A stretch of DNA of 64,000 nucleotides from Deinococcus deserti VCD115 (GTDB taxonomy: Bacteria; Deinococcota; Deinococci; Deinococcales; Deinococcaceae), in assembly GCF_000020685.1 (NCBI RefSeq), contig NC_012526.1, positions 2,148,001 to 2,212,000 of the forward strand. The letters are read 5' to 3'. This document shows, in pieces, positions 25,301-34,028 of the stretch; position 1 is the first letter of the stretch, and each line of letters starts with the position of its first letter. The notes beneath the pieces were generated by a model. The model was not told the DNA's origin and did no database searches. It was given only the letters and a program-made list of their open reading frames with translations. Made by a program: the position numbers and the translations under genes.

Positions 25301-26182
25301 TTATAATGGTATAAGTAGGATCTCATACTTTTCTGAGGCAATTTCTATATCAAAGTCAGTAACGTTAATAGCCAACTTATACTCTTTGATCATTACTCGT
25401 TCCCCAGCTCCAGAATACACATAGGCAACATTTAGTATAACTCCCAGAAACGGATCTTGAGGAGGGATTGAAGTTGGCCAGTGTGATTCTGGAAGCAGCT
25501 TGGCCTCTGAATCGTATTTACTCACTTCACGAGGAATATAGTTTTCTAAATATTCCTGAACCTCTTCATGCAATGGAGGTGCATCAAAGAAATCAATACT
25601 GTCTTCGACAAATCCGCCACTTTGTATAACTGGATGCCAATCGCCAAACCTTTCTTCAATCGATAGCTCAGGAACTTCTAACCATACATCTTTTAGAAAT
25701 ATAATCCCTTTACTAAGATTATAAATATATAGTTTGAACCCATTATCTCCTCTGGAGATAGCGGCATATAACATATGGCTAGTTTCCAAGCTCAGTTGCT
25801 GCTGGATAAGTTGCAGTTGCTCCCGAAGCACAGTCATCTGTTGGTTGCTAGACTGCACTTGTCTTTCTGCGACTTCAACTTGTCTCTGGGAGACAGCAAT
25901 TTGTTCTTGTGTTTTCTCTATTTGTATGTCAGTTTTGATATTCTGCTGTTCTAGTTTATTGATGGTAGCAGCACTAACAAAAACAACCACTGCGGCTACG
26001 ATTGCTTGAGAGACTGCCGCGTAACCTTCAAGTGACAATGTGCCCCTTATATGGTGGTTCCACCATCCATACACAAGAATTCCGACTGCAGCAGCTGCCA
26101 CAATGCCCGCTGCCGCCAGCCAGCCCTTGCCAGCTTCTCGCGATGTTTTATCGGCTCCAGTAGTTGTTTCGACTTCTGCCAC
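25301..26182 (-). CDS. Membrane-anchored coiled-coil protein of unknown function
   Basis: A 293-residue protein. The N-terminus is cytoplasmic and polar. Two transmembrane helices follow (about residues 22-40 and 56-74), then a coiled coil (~75-135, Gln/Glu/Val-rich: KLEQQNIKTDIQIEKTQEQI...). The C-terminal domain of about 150 residues (~140-293) has beta-rich segments (GFKLYIYNLSKGIIFLKDVW, VILNVAYVYSGAGERVMIKE). GTG 26182 is set by TACGCT. It is the only gene in the cassette between DUF72 copies B and A. Two membrane helices plus coiled coil plus soluble domain is a layout seen in some phage-defence effectors. No family recognised. Confidence 0.65.
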   Translation of the reverse strand: MAEVETTTGADKTSREAGKGWLAAAGIVAAAAVGILVYGWWNHHIRGTLSLEGYAAVSQAIVAAVVVFVSAATINKLEQQNIKTDIQIEKTQEQIAVSQRQVEVAERQVQSSNQQMTVLREQLQLIQQQLSLETSHMLYAAISRGDNGFKLYIYNLSKGIIFLKDVWLEVPELSIEERFGDWHPVIQSGGFVEDSIDFFDAPPLHEEVQEYLENYIPREVSKYDSEAKLLPESHWPTSIPPQDPFLGVILNVAYVYSGAGERVMIKEYKLAINVTDFDIEIASEKYEILLIPL

Positions 26183-26189
26183 GGGATTT

Positions 26190-26195
26190 AGCGTA
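26190..26195 (-). promoter_or_regulatory. -10 box TACGCT, leaderless promoter
   Basis: Minus-strand TACGCT, seven bases, then GTG 26182. Confidence 0.55.
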
Positions 26196-26242
26196 GCAGG
26201 CGGAAAACCATTCTCGTTTTTACCTAAGTGACGCGGGTCATG

Positions 26243-27106
<864 letters not shown>

Positions 27107-27112
27107 ATTCCG

Positions 27113-27118
27113 AGGCTA
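27113..27118 (-). promoter_or_regulatory. -10 box TAGCCT, leaderless promoter of DUF72 gene
   Basis: Minus-strand TAGCCT, six bases (CGGAAT), then ATG 27106. Confidence 0.65.
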
Positions 27119-27176
27119 GCGCGAGTCTCAGCCGGCGCACACCTGCGTGAACGCTGGGTTGAGATGTCTGCCGCGC

Positions 27177-27596
27177 TCAGCCGGAATGTGACACGCGGTT
27201 GAGGCTGGTCCAGAAGGCTGTGATGGTTTTCAACGTTTCGGCAAACTGCCGCAGATCCAGCGGCTTGACGACGTAGGCGCTGGCGCCATGCTCGTAGCTG
27301 GCCTGCACATCCCGGGTCTCACCGCTGGTCGTCAGCATGACGACAGGAATGCGCCGGGTTGCCTCACATGCACGGATCTCGTCCAGCACAGCCAGACCGT
27401 CCATGTGGGGCATCTTGAGGTCCAGCAGAATCAGGTCTGGCAGTTCGCCTGAATCGCTCTGCAGCAGAGCCACCGCCTCGCTTCCGCCCCCGGCCACCAC
27501 CACGTTATGGTCCTGCCCGGACTGTGCAAATGCGTCCAGGGCGAGCTCCACATCGTGAGGATTGTCGTCTACCAGCAGAATGCGTCGGCTTTCCAT
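27177..27596 (-). CDS. Rcp1-like single-domain response regulator
   Basis: A 139-residue stand-alone receiver. Acidic pocket in LLVDDNPHDVELAL, phospho-acceptor Asp in LILLDLKMPHMDG near 59, Thr/Ser in VVMLTTSG near 89 and Lys in AYVVKPLD near 111. The DNPHDVELA start is typical of receivers that partner phytochrome-type or hybrid histidine kinases (Rcp1/BphR type). No kinase gene is adjacent. A strong SD (GAGGAGA) precedes ATG 27596. Output must be by protein contact, since there is no effector domain. Confidence 0.88.
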   Translation of the reverse strand: MESRRILLVDDNPHDVELALDAFAQSGQDHNVVVAGGGSEAVALLQSDSGELPDLILLDLKMPHMDGLAVLDEIRACEATRRIPVVMLTTSGETRDVQASYEHGASAYVVKPLDLRQFAETLKTITAFWTSLNRVSHSG

Positions 27597-27761
27597 AGCG
27601 TCTCCTCGAATGGGGGCCTGGAGTGATCGTATGAATATAGTATCAAGGTCAGATAAAGATGTTCATGACACGAACCACGTTTGGGGGTAAATGTCACAAA
27701 TAATCATCAGGCATCTGCACAAGGCAGAAGCTGGCTCCATTCAGTCCTCGGCACGGACGCG

Positions 27762-27767
27762 TAGACT
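27762..27767 (+). promoter_or_regulatory. -10 box TAGACT, leaderless promoter of hisF
   Basis: TAGACT, seven bases, then GTG 27775. Confidence 0.6.
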
Positions 27768-27774
27768 GCACAGC

Positions 27775-28584
27775 GTGTTGACCAAGCGCATCATTCCCTG
27801 CCTGGACGTCCAAAATGGGCGCGTGGTGAAAAATGTACGGTTCTTCGAGAACCATCGGGACGCCGGTGATCCGCTGGTGCTGGCTCAGGCCTACGAGGCT
27901 CAGCAGGCCGACGAGCTGGTCTTTTATGACATCACAGCCACCCATGAAGGCCGCGCCCTGATGCTGGACGTCGCCGCGCAGGTGGCCGAGCAGGTGATGA
28001 TGCCGCTTACCGTGGGCGGAGGTATTAATGCCGTGTCGGACTTCCGGCAGCTGCTGATGGCCGGTGCCGACAAGATCAGCGTCAACAGCGGCGCCGTGAA
28101 GCGCCCAGAGCTGATCCGTGAAGCCAGTGACCACTTCGGTGCACAGTGCGTGATGCTGAGTATTGACGCCAAACGGCGCCCCGGAACGCAGACCTGGACC
28201 GTGCATGTGGGGGGCGGCCGGACCGATACCGGCATTGACCTGCTGGAATGGGCGGTTCAGGGGCAGGCGCTGGGAGCCGGCGAAATCTGCCTGAACATCA
28301 TGGACGCCGACGGCACGCGGGCCGGCTTTGACCTGGTCGCCACCCGGATGGTGGCGCAGGCTGTGGACCTGCCGGTGATCGCCTCGGGAGGAGCTGGCCA
28401 GATGCAGGATTTCTGCGATGTGCTTCGTGGAGGCGAGGCTGGAGGCCATGCGGACGCAGCCCTGGCGGCCAGCGTGTTTCACTTCGGAGAGCTTACCGTT
28501 CCCCAGGTCAAGACTTTTCTGCAGTCCCAGGGAATTCCGGTGCGGCCAGACTGGCCCGCCGACCCCCTCAGGAGGGGAGCATAA
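27775..28584 (+). CDS. hisF: Imidazole glycerol phosphate synthase, cyclase subunit
   Basis: Cyclises PRFAR with ammonia from HisH to imidazole glycerol phosphate and AICAR. (beta/alpha)8 barrel with both catalytic aspartates: [15 protein letters not shown] at the N-terminus and [12 protein letters not shown] near residue 126. Phosphate loops PLTVGGGI and VIASGGAG are intact. The frame is open further upstream, but GTG 27775 gives the standard N-terminus [12 protein letters not shown] and has TAGACT in front. hisIE follows, overlapping the stop. hisH is not in the window. Confidence 0.95.
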   Translation: MLTKRIIPCLDVQNGRVVKNVRFFENHRDAGDPLVLAQAYEAQQADELVFYDITATHEGRALMLDVAAQVAEQVMMPLTVGGGINAVSDFRQLLMAGADKISVNSGAVKRPELIREASDHFGAQCVMLSIDAKRRPGTQTWTVHVGGGRTDTGIDLLEWAVQGQALGAGEICLNIMDADGTRAGFDLVATRMVAQAVDLPVIASGGAGQMQDFCDVLRGGEAGGHADAALAASVFHFGELTVPQVKTFLQSQGIPVRPDWPADPLRRGA

Positions 28585-29246
28585 TGACGATGGCCGATCT
28601 TGAAAGCCTGAAGTTTGGCACCGATAACCTGCTGCCGGTGGTGACCCAGGACGCCCGGACAGGCGCCGTACTGATGCAGGCCTTTGCTGACCGCGCAGCC
28701 ATCGAGCGCACCCTGGCCACGCGTGAGGCCACGTACTACAGCCGATCGCGCCAGGAGCAGTGGGTCAAGGGCCAGACCAGCGGCCACACCCAGCGCGTGG
28801 TCAGCGTTCATCTGGACTGCGACGGGGACAGCGTGCTGTACCGCGTCGAGCAGACTGGTCCTGCGTGCCATACCGGAGCCTACAGCTGCTTTCATACTCC
28901 TCTGCTGGACACGGAAGTGCAGAGCAGTGGCCTGGACGGCACCCTGGAGCGCGTCTACGCAACCATCACCGAGCGGCTGGCGAGCCTGCCGGAAAACAGT
29001 TATGTTGCCCGGCTGCATGCCGGTGGCCTGGACCGCGTGCTGAAAAAAATCAGCGAGGAAAGCGGGGAAGTGCTGCTCGCCGCCAAGAATGCCGACCGCG
29101 CCGAACTGGCGACCGAGGTGGCCGATCTGCTGTTTCATACCCTGTTCGCCATGGCAGAGGTTGGCGTGTCTCCTGGCGATGTGGCGGCCGTACTTCAGGA
29201 ACGAGAGGGCAGGACCGGGCTCAAAGGCCCTAAAGAGGCAGGTTGA
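28584..29246 (+). CDS. hisIE: Bifunctional phosphoribosyl-AMP cyclohydrolase / phosphoribosyl-ATP pyrophosphatase
   Basis: Catalyses steps 2 and 3 of histidine synthesis. The HisI half (~1-115) shows [20 protein letters not shown], the metal Asp/Cys segment LDCDGDSVL and [12 protein letters not shown]. The HisE half (~120-220) shows [20 protein letters not shown] and the [11 protein letters not shown] helix. Length 220 aa fits the fused enzyme. ATG overlaps the hisF stop (TAATG) with GGAGGGGA upstream, so translation is coupled. Standard gene; no anomalies. Confidence 0.95.
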   Translation: MTMADLESLKFGTDNLLPVVTQDARTGAVLMQAFADRAAIERTLATREATYYSRSRQEQWVKGQTSGHTQRVVSVHLDCDGDSVLYRVEQTGPACHTGAYSCFHTPLLDTEVQSSGLDGTLERVYATITERLASLPENSYVARLHAGGLDRVLKKISEESGEVLLAAKNADRAELATEVADLLFHTLFAMAEVGVSPGDVAAVLQEREGRTGLKGPKEAG

Positions 29247-29361
29247 TCCGGGGAGTGCACAAAAGGCGCCGCTGACGTCGCACCGTACGTCCTTGTAGTT
29301 GTAGGCCAGAGACAACTGCGGCCTCTGCCTGATTCCAAAGCGTGAAGGCGAAATAAAGCTG

Positions 29362-29384
29362 TTGGGCGATCCAGAGTCGCCCAA
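29362..29384. terminator. Hairpin between hisIE and the DUF4394 gene
   Basis: An eight-base perfect stem TTGGGCGA / TCGCCCAA with loop TCCAGAG. No T-run follows, so its role as terminator is uncertain. It could be an operator. Confidence 0.35.
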
Positions 29385-29449
29385 TCCGCTTAGCTCTGGG
29401 TGAACAAAGGGTGGGCCGGATGCCTGCCCCCATGTGCGGAGGTTTACCC

Positions 29450-30307
29450 ATGAAACGAATTGCCCTGCTGTCTGCCACCTGTGCCCTGGCCCTTGCCGCG
29501 TGCACCAACGTTCTTACGTACTCCAAAGCCTCCATGGGCATGACTGCCTATGGCCTGGACGCTCAGGGTCAGCTGGTGATATTCGGAACTGACAACCCTA
29601 CGAACAGCACCCGTCGCGTGGCGCTGAGTGGAATGGCCAGCGGGGAGATCCTGGTGGACATTGACGTCTTCAACCGTGACGGCATGCTGTATGCCCTGTC
29701 CGATAAGGGAACCCTGTACAGCGTCAACACCACGAGCGGAGTCCTGACCCGCAATGTAGGCCCGGCGGCGATGGGGACACCCACTGTAATCGACTTCAAC
29801 CCCGCCGCTGAGCGTCTGCGCGTGTTCAGTGCTGGTGACCTGAACTTCCGCCTGACGCCCGCCACCGGAGGCCAGACGGACGGCACCGTCACCGCCGACG
29901 GCACGCTGGTGTATGCCGATGCCGGACGCGATCCGAACCTGGTGGCAGCGGCGTATACCAATTCCTTCCGTATGTTCAAGCCGACCACTGAGTTCACGCC
30001 GGCCACGACGCTGTTCTCCATCGACGCGGACACAGACATGCTGCTGCGCCACACCAACTCGGCTGCGCCTGCGCCTGCCGGGAATTTCAGTACCCTGAAT
30101 TTGGTGGGACCGCTTGGCGTGGACGTCAGCGCGGGCCGGACCGGCTTTGATATCGCTGGCGAAACCAGCGCCCTGCTTTCTGTCAGCAACGGCACCAGCA
30201 CGACGTTCTACACGCTTGACCTGGCCACCGGCCGCGCGACCACCAAGTCCACGCTGAACGCAGTCAGCCTCAAGGCCTTCGCGCTGGCATTGCCGACGCG
30301 TCCCTGA
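29450..30307 (+). CDS. DUF4394 lipoprotein
   Basis: A 285-residue lipoprotein: signal MKRIALLSATCALALAAC with lipobox LAAC (Cys18). The rest matches the DUF4394 beta-propeller-like pattern. YGLDAQGQLVIFGTDNP near 33, DIDVFNRDGMLYALSDKGTL near 70, VIDFNPAAERLRVFSAGDLNFRL near 110 and DGTLVYADAGRDPNLVAAAYTN near 145 recur as repeated blades. Attached to a membrane on the outside. Function unknown. GGAGGT six bases before ATG 29450 sets the start. Confidence 0.82.
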   Translation: MKRIALLSATCALALAACTNVLTYSKASMGMTAYGLDAQGQLVIFGTDNPTNSTRRVALSGMASGEILVDIDVFNRDGMLYALSDKGTLYSVNTTSGVLTRNVGPAAMGTPTVIDFNPAAERLRVFSAGDLNFRLTPATGGQTDGTVTADGTLVYADAGRDPNLVAAAYTNSFRMFKPTTEFTPATTLFSIDADTDMLLRHTNSAAPAPAGNFSTLNLVGPLGVDVSAGRTGFDIAGETSALLSVSNGTSTTFYTLDLATGRATTKSTLNAVSLKAFALALPTRP

Positions 30308-30461
30308 AGCTTGTTCTGAATGTAGGGTAATCAGAACTTCTGTCTACCAGTTAGGGCTCAGATCATCCGCCCACGCATCGCCGGTCGTCGCGTCACCTGA
30401 CACCGGAAATGGGTGGTTGATCTGAGCCGCGCCAATCTGAGTGACGCTCTGGAATCGCGAC

Positions 30462-31150
30462 CGTAAGGCCACCTGGATTGCCCATTTCCGCATCGCCGAG
30501 CGTCTTCTTCAGAGGTTGGCCGCATCTGGACGCTGCAGCCTTTGTCATTGGGAATGTCGCACCGGATTCAGGACGTCCCAACCACGACTGGACACAGTTT
30601 GACCCGCCCAGGACTGTCAACCATCTGCTGCGTCCCGGGGAGGACGAAGGCTGCATTCCGGACCTGACCTTCTGGCGCGACTATGTCCAGGGAGAGCGTG
30701 ATCTGGCCCAGCCGATTCTGCTTTCGTCCTGGGCTATTTCACGCATCTGGTGAGCGACAACCTCTGGATGCCCTTCATTGGACGCCCAACCAAAGAGACC
30801 TTTGGCACTGAGGTTACCCACGACCGGCCCGGGACCTGGAGGTGAGTGAAGGACAACTGGTATGGGATGGATCACAAGTATCTCCGTGACCACCCTGGGA
30901 GCGCGTTTGCCCGCCATGTGGTCTGTGCCCGAAATCCTTCCTCTCCCCTGCCATTTCTGGACAGCGCAGCGCTTGCTCACCGCCTGGATGACCTTCGGGA
31001 GTTCTACTCCCAGCCGCGCAGCTTTGTTCTGGACCGCTCCTATCCCTACCTGAGCGAAGCCAGCATGGACCGTGAAGATTGTGCGCAGGCCACCCTGACC
31101 CTGGTCAGCCGCCTGAAGGCAGGAGCTTCCAGCCAGCCTCTCCCTGCACG
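30462..31150 (+). pseudogene. Broken zinc-dependent phospholipase C-like gene
   Basis: Pieces of one protein of the Zn-dependent PLC / S1-P1-like superfamily occur in order. TWIAHFRIAERLLQRL (~30471) is followed after a frameshift by DAAAFVIGNVAPDSGRPNHD (~30530) and TFWRDYVQGERDLAQ. After a second frameshift comes LGYFTHLVSDNLWMPFIGRP (~30726). An in-frame TGA at 30843 interrupts the rest (KDNWYGMDHKYLRDHPGSA to SYPYLSEASMDRED). The His and Asp residues expected for metal binding are still readable. Two frameshifts and one nonsense codon make it inactive unless they are sequencing errors. Confidence 0.7.
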
Positions 31151-31353
31151 TCCTGGACCTGCCGGGCACTTACGCCTTGCCCTGAACAGTCGTGCGGGCT
31201 TTAGGGATACACCTGTTCCCTCAAACACAGGACACGTGTCCGCTGGGGTAGAGCACGGCCCACAGGGGCCGCTTTTGCCCGTGCCCACGAAGCAGATGCG
31301 CCCCGGACGCAGCCGTCCGCACGGTAGGCTGGAATCTACACACTGCAGTGCCC
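31151..31353. other. Intergenic stretch before the phosphoesterase gene
   Basis: No gene seen. TAGGCT at 31325-31330 may be the -10 box for the phosphoesterase gene with a short leader that includes GGAGG at 31354. Confidence 0.35.
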
Positions 31354-31366
31354 GGAGGTGCGTCTC

Positions 31367-32170
31367 TTGCTTATTGCTCAGCTCAGCGATCCGCATGTCA
31401 TGGCAGAACCGGACGACCAGGCCGCGCACGCCCTGCGGCGCGCTGTAAGCCACCTGCTGGAACTGCCGGTACTTCCCGATCTGGTCCTTATCACCGGCGA
31501 CTGCACCGAGCACGGCGAGGTGGCTGAATACGAGACGTTCCGCACTCTGATTCAGCCGCTGCCGATGCCGGTGTATGTCGTGCCCGGCAATCACGACCAG
31601 CGGGCTGCCATGCTTTCGGCGCTGGGGCGGCCCGGCACGCTCGGCTTAGAAGGATTCATGCAGTACGTGGTGGAAGCCGGGCCGCTGCGCCTGATCGGCC
31701 TGGATACTCATCTGCCTGGTCAGGACGCCGGCGAATTGTGTGCTGCGCGTCTGGACTGGCTGGAGGACAGGCTCACTGAGGCGCCCGGGCGACCGTGCGT
31801 GATCTTCATGCATCATCCACCGGCCCGCAGTAGCCTGAACGTGATGGACGGCATCGGGCTCCGCGACCCGCAGGCCTTCGAGGCCCTTCTCGCCCGCCAC
31901 TCCAACGTCGAGCGCGTGCTGACCGGCCACCTGCACATGGCCATGACCCGGCGCTGCGGCGGTACTTTGTTGATGACGGCCCCCGGCACCCAGCACACCT
32001 GGCTGCCGGACCTGGGACATCCGGAGCGGCTGTCCGTACAGTTGCAGGCCCCTGCCTGCCTGCTTCATTCCTGGACGCCTGACGCCGGACTGGTCAGCTT
32101 TACGAGCGTGATCGCGGACCGAACCTCCCCGATGCTCGACCTCCACGACGGGACGGCATGGCGCTCCTGA
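31367..32170 (+). CDS. CpdA-like metallophosphoesterase
   Basis: A 267-residue calcineurin-type phosphoesterase close to 3',5'-cyclic-AMP phosphodiesterase CpdA. Metal-ligand motifs in order: AQLSDPHV at the N-terminus, [10 protein letters not shown] near 45, VVPGNHDQR near 75, FMHHPPARS near 146, LTGHLHMAM near 187. TTG 31367 is preferred: GGAGG lies eight bases before it and it gives the family N-terminus [10 protein letters not shown]. The in-frame GTG 31358 directly abuts GGAG. Substrate (cAMP or another phosphodiester) is inferred. Its 3' end overlaps the 5-FCL gene by 13 bases. Confidence 0.85.
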   Translation: MLIAQLSDPHVMAEPDDQAAHALRRAVSHLLELPVLPDLVLITGDCTEHGEVAEYETFRTLIQPLPMPVYVVPGNHDQRAAMLSALGRPGTLGLEGFMQYVVEAGPLRLIGLDTHLPGQDAGELCAARLDWLEDRLTEAPGRPCVIFMHHPPARSSLNVMDGIGLRDPQAFEALLARHSNVERVLTGHLHMAMTRRCGGTLLMTAPGTQHTWLPDLGHPERLSVQLQAPACLLHSWTPDAGLVSFTSVIADRTSPMLDLHDGTAWRS

Positions 32171-32718
32171 TCCCGCCAGTCCCACACGCCACCAAAGCGG
32201 AGTGGCGAGCCTGGGCTCGCGAAGCACGCAGCTCGGTGCCGGATGCCTCTGCCACGCTGTGCGCGGCTCTGGCGAGCTTCCTGCGCGATCATGGGGTGCG
32301 GCGCGTGCTGGCCTACCGTGCCCTGCCGGGTGAACCTGACGTGTCCGCCCTGGCCACCGAGTTCGAGCTGCTGACCAGCCGGGCGCGCTTCCGCCCGGAA
32401 CCCCATCTGACGCTGCACCCATGGGCCAGCGCCACCGAGCTCAGCCGTTTCGGGGCGCTGCAACCCCCGGCCGATGCACCTCGTGAGTCGCTCGGTACGG
32501 TGGACGCCGCGCTGCTTCCAGCGCTGGCTTTCGATGTACGCGGCGTCCGGCTGGGGTATGGAGGCGGCTTCTACGACCGGCTGTTACCGGGCTTCGGCGG
32601 GCTGGTGGTTGGCGTGGTGTGGTCAGCCCTGGTGGTGCCGCAGCTCCCGGCTGATCCTCACGACGTCCTGGCGGGCTTTCTGGCCACCGAAACCGGTGTC
32701 CGGCCTTCCCGGCCGTAG
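32158..32718 (+). CDS. 5-formyltetrahydrofolate cyclo-ligase family protein
   Basis: A 186-residue enzyme that converts 5-formyl-THF to 5,10-methenyl-THF with ATP. The signature [15 protein letters not shown] lies near residue 130, preceded by the [15 protein letters not shown] strand. The N-terminal [15 protein letters not shown] helix is typical. ATG 32158 overlaps the end of the phosphoesterase gene, so they are co-transcribed. Length is normal. No missing residues noted. Confidence 0.88.
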   Translation: MALLIPPVPHATKAEWRAWAREARSSVPDASATLCAALASFLRDHGVRRVLAYRALPGEPDVSALATEFELLTSRARFRPEPHLTLHPWASATELSRFGALQPPADAPRESLGTVDAALLPALAFDVRGVRLGYGGGFYDRLLPGFGGLVVGVVWSALVVPQLPADPHDVLAGFLATETGVRPSRP

Positions 32719-32736
32719 CCTGGATGGTGCTCCCGC

Positions 32737-32742
32737 TATGCT
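32737..32742 (+). promoter_or_regulatory. -10 box TATGCT, leaderless promoter of DUF885 gene
   Basis: TATGCT, seven bases, then ATG 32750. Confidence 0.6.
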
Positions 32743-32749
32743 GCGGCGC

Positions 32750-33931
32750 ATGAACATCGCAGAGCGCTACATCCGTCTGGCCCACGCCATTGACGCGCAT
32801 GCCCCAGGATTTATTGACGGCTACGGAGGTCCGCAGGAGTGGGCTGACCGTGACCGGCGTGATCCGGGTCAGTTGCGTCGGGAGGCGGCTGATCTTGCTC
32901 GCCGCGTCGAGGATGTTCCTGAAGCGGACCGCCGCGCGTGGCTGACAGTGCAGGTCCGGGCCATGCAGACCATGACTCGCCTTCTGGACGGTGAGCAGCT
33001 GCGCTATTCCGACGAGGTCCGCGGCCTGTACGACATCGAGCCCAGGCGGGCCGACCACGCTGCCCTGGAAGCCAGTCTCCAAATCATGGAGGATGCCCTT
33101 CCGGGAACTGGACCGCTGGTGCACCGCAAGAATGCCCTGCGTGACCGGGTGACCGTGCCGCCCTCTGCCCTGCTCGACGTGACTGCGCCGATTCTGGCCG
33201 AGCTGCGGGAACGGACCCGCGCCCGTTTCGGGCTGCCCCAGGGTGAGGGCTTCAGCATCGGCCTGGTCAGCGGCAAGCCCTGGAGCGGCTACAACTGGCC
33301 GCTTGGAGGGCTGCAGAGCCGCATCGATATCAATACCGACCTGCCAGTGACCCTCACGGCCCTGCCGGACCTGATGGCCCACGAGGGCTATCCCGGGCAT
33401 CACACCGAGCACAGCACCAAGGAAGCGCGGCTGGTGCGTGAGCGGGGCTGGCTGGAGCATCACATCCAGCTGATCAACGCTCCGGAATGTGTGGTGTCCG
33501 AGGGTGTGGCCATGAACGCCCTGGACGCCGTCATGAGCCGCGAAGAGCTTCATTCCTGGCTGACCGGGGAGCTGGCGGTCCGCGCCGGACTGGACCCGGA
33601 CGATGTAGCGGCCATGCTGCGCGTGGCCGAGGCGCAGTCCAGCATGAAGGGCGTCTCGGGCGCGGCGGCCATGCTGCTGCATGAAGATGGCCGGCCTGAA
33701 GCCGAGGTGATCGAGTTCCTGAGCCGCTACAACGTGGTCAGCGAGGAGCATGCCCGGAAAAATCTGGAGTTCATCACGCAGCCAAACCTGCGCGCCTACA
33801 TCTTTACCTACGCGGTGGGCAGTGATCTGGTGCGGGGCTTTATGGCCTCACACGGACAGGACGCCTTTGGCCGGTTGCTGACAGAGCCCCTGACGCCGGG
33901 CCAGCTGGAAATGCAGGTTCCGGTGGCCTGA
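32750..33931 (+). CDS. DUF885-like zinc metallopeptidase
   Basis: A 393-residue protein with the HExxxHH-type zinc signature [14 protein letters not shown] near residue 210 and a downstream glutamate in [13 protein letters not shown] near 245. Such DUF885-like proteins are predicted peptidases. The all-helical N-terminal half ([14 protein letters not shown]...GPQEWADRD) and the [15 protein letters not shown] segment near 330 fit. There is no signal peptide, so it is cytoplasmic. The frame is open upstream through the 5-FCL gene, but TATGCT plus ATG 32750 sets the start. Substrate unknown. Confidence 0.78.
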   Translation: MNIAERYIRLAHAIDAHAPGFIDGYGGPQEWADRDRRDPGQLRREAADLARRVEDVPEADRRAWLTVQVRAMQTMTRLLDGEQLRYSDEVRGLYDIEPRRADHAALEASLQIMEDALPGTGPLVHRKNALRDRVTVPPSALLDVTAPILAELRERTRARFGLPQGEGFSIGLVSGKPWSGYNWPLGGLQSRIDINTDLPVTLTALPDLMAHEGYPGHHTEHSTKEARLVRERGWLEHHIQLINAPECVVSEGVAMNALDAVMSREELHSWLTGELAVRAGLDPDDVAAMLRVAEAQSSMKGVSGAAAMLLHEDGRPEAEVIEFLSRYNVVSEEHARKNLEFITQPNLRAYIFTYAVGSDLVRGFMASHGQDAFGRLLTEPLTPGQLEMQVPVA

Positions 33932-34013
33932 CGCTCTGCTCACCTGATGTCCGGCCCACCTGATGCCCGGCCCTGTGTCCAGCACTGTGTCCGGGCGTCA
34001 GGCTGAGGCGCGC

Positions 34014-34019
34014 TACACT
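34014..34019 (+). promoter_or_regulatory. -10 box TACACT upstream of the kinase gene
   Basis: TACACT lies nine bases before ATG 34029, leaving almost no leader. Confidence 0.5.
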
Positions 34020-34028
34020 CGCGGGCGT

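Larger units (their letters stand above)
15304..26242. mobile_element. Genomic island, composite, integrated next to DUF817 relic and DUF72 gene
   Basis: The stretch is visibly AT-richer than both flanks. It holds two serine recombinases, a possible replication protein, a restriction endonuclease and several orphan exported proteins. Its left edge is where the broken DUF817 frame meets the large recombinase gene. Its right edge is the 3' end of the DUF72 gene, which has displaced extra copies inside the island at 21.85 and 25.1 kb. These copies divide the right part into two cassettes: 22.0-25.1 kb (Mrr, resolvase, exported protein, small protein) and 25.27-26.24 kb (membrane protein). Exact left att site not found. 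Confidence 0.75.

Noticed and set aside
15304..26242. CRISPR array or cas genes in the island.
   Set aside because: No regularly spaced repeats of 25-40 bases were seen; the repeated items are gene ends, hairpins and one two-unit tandem repeat.
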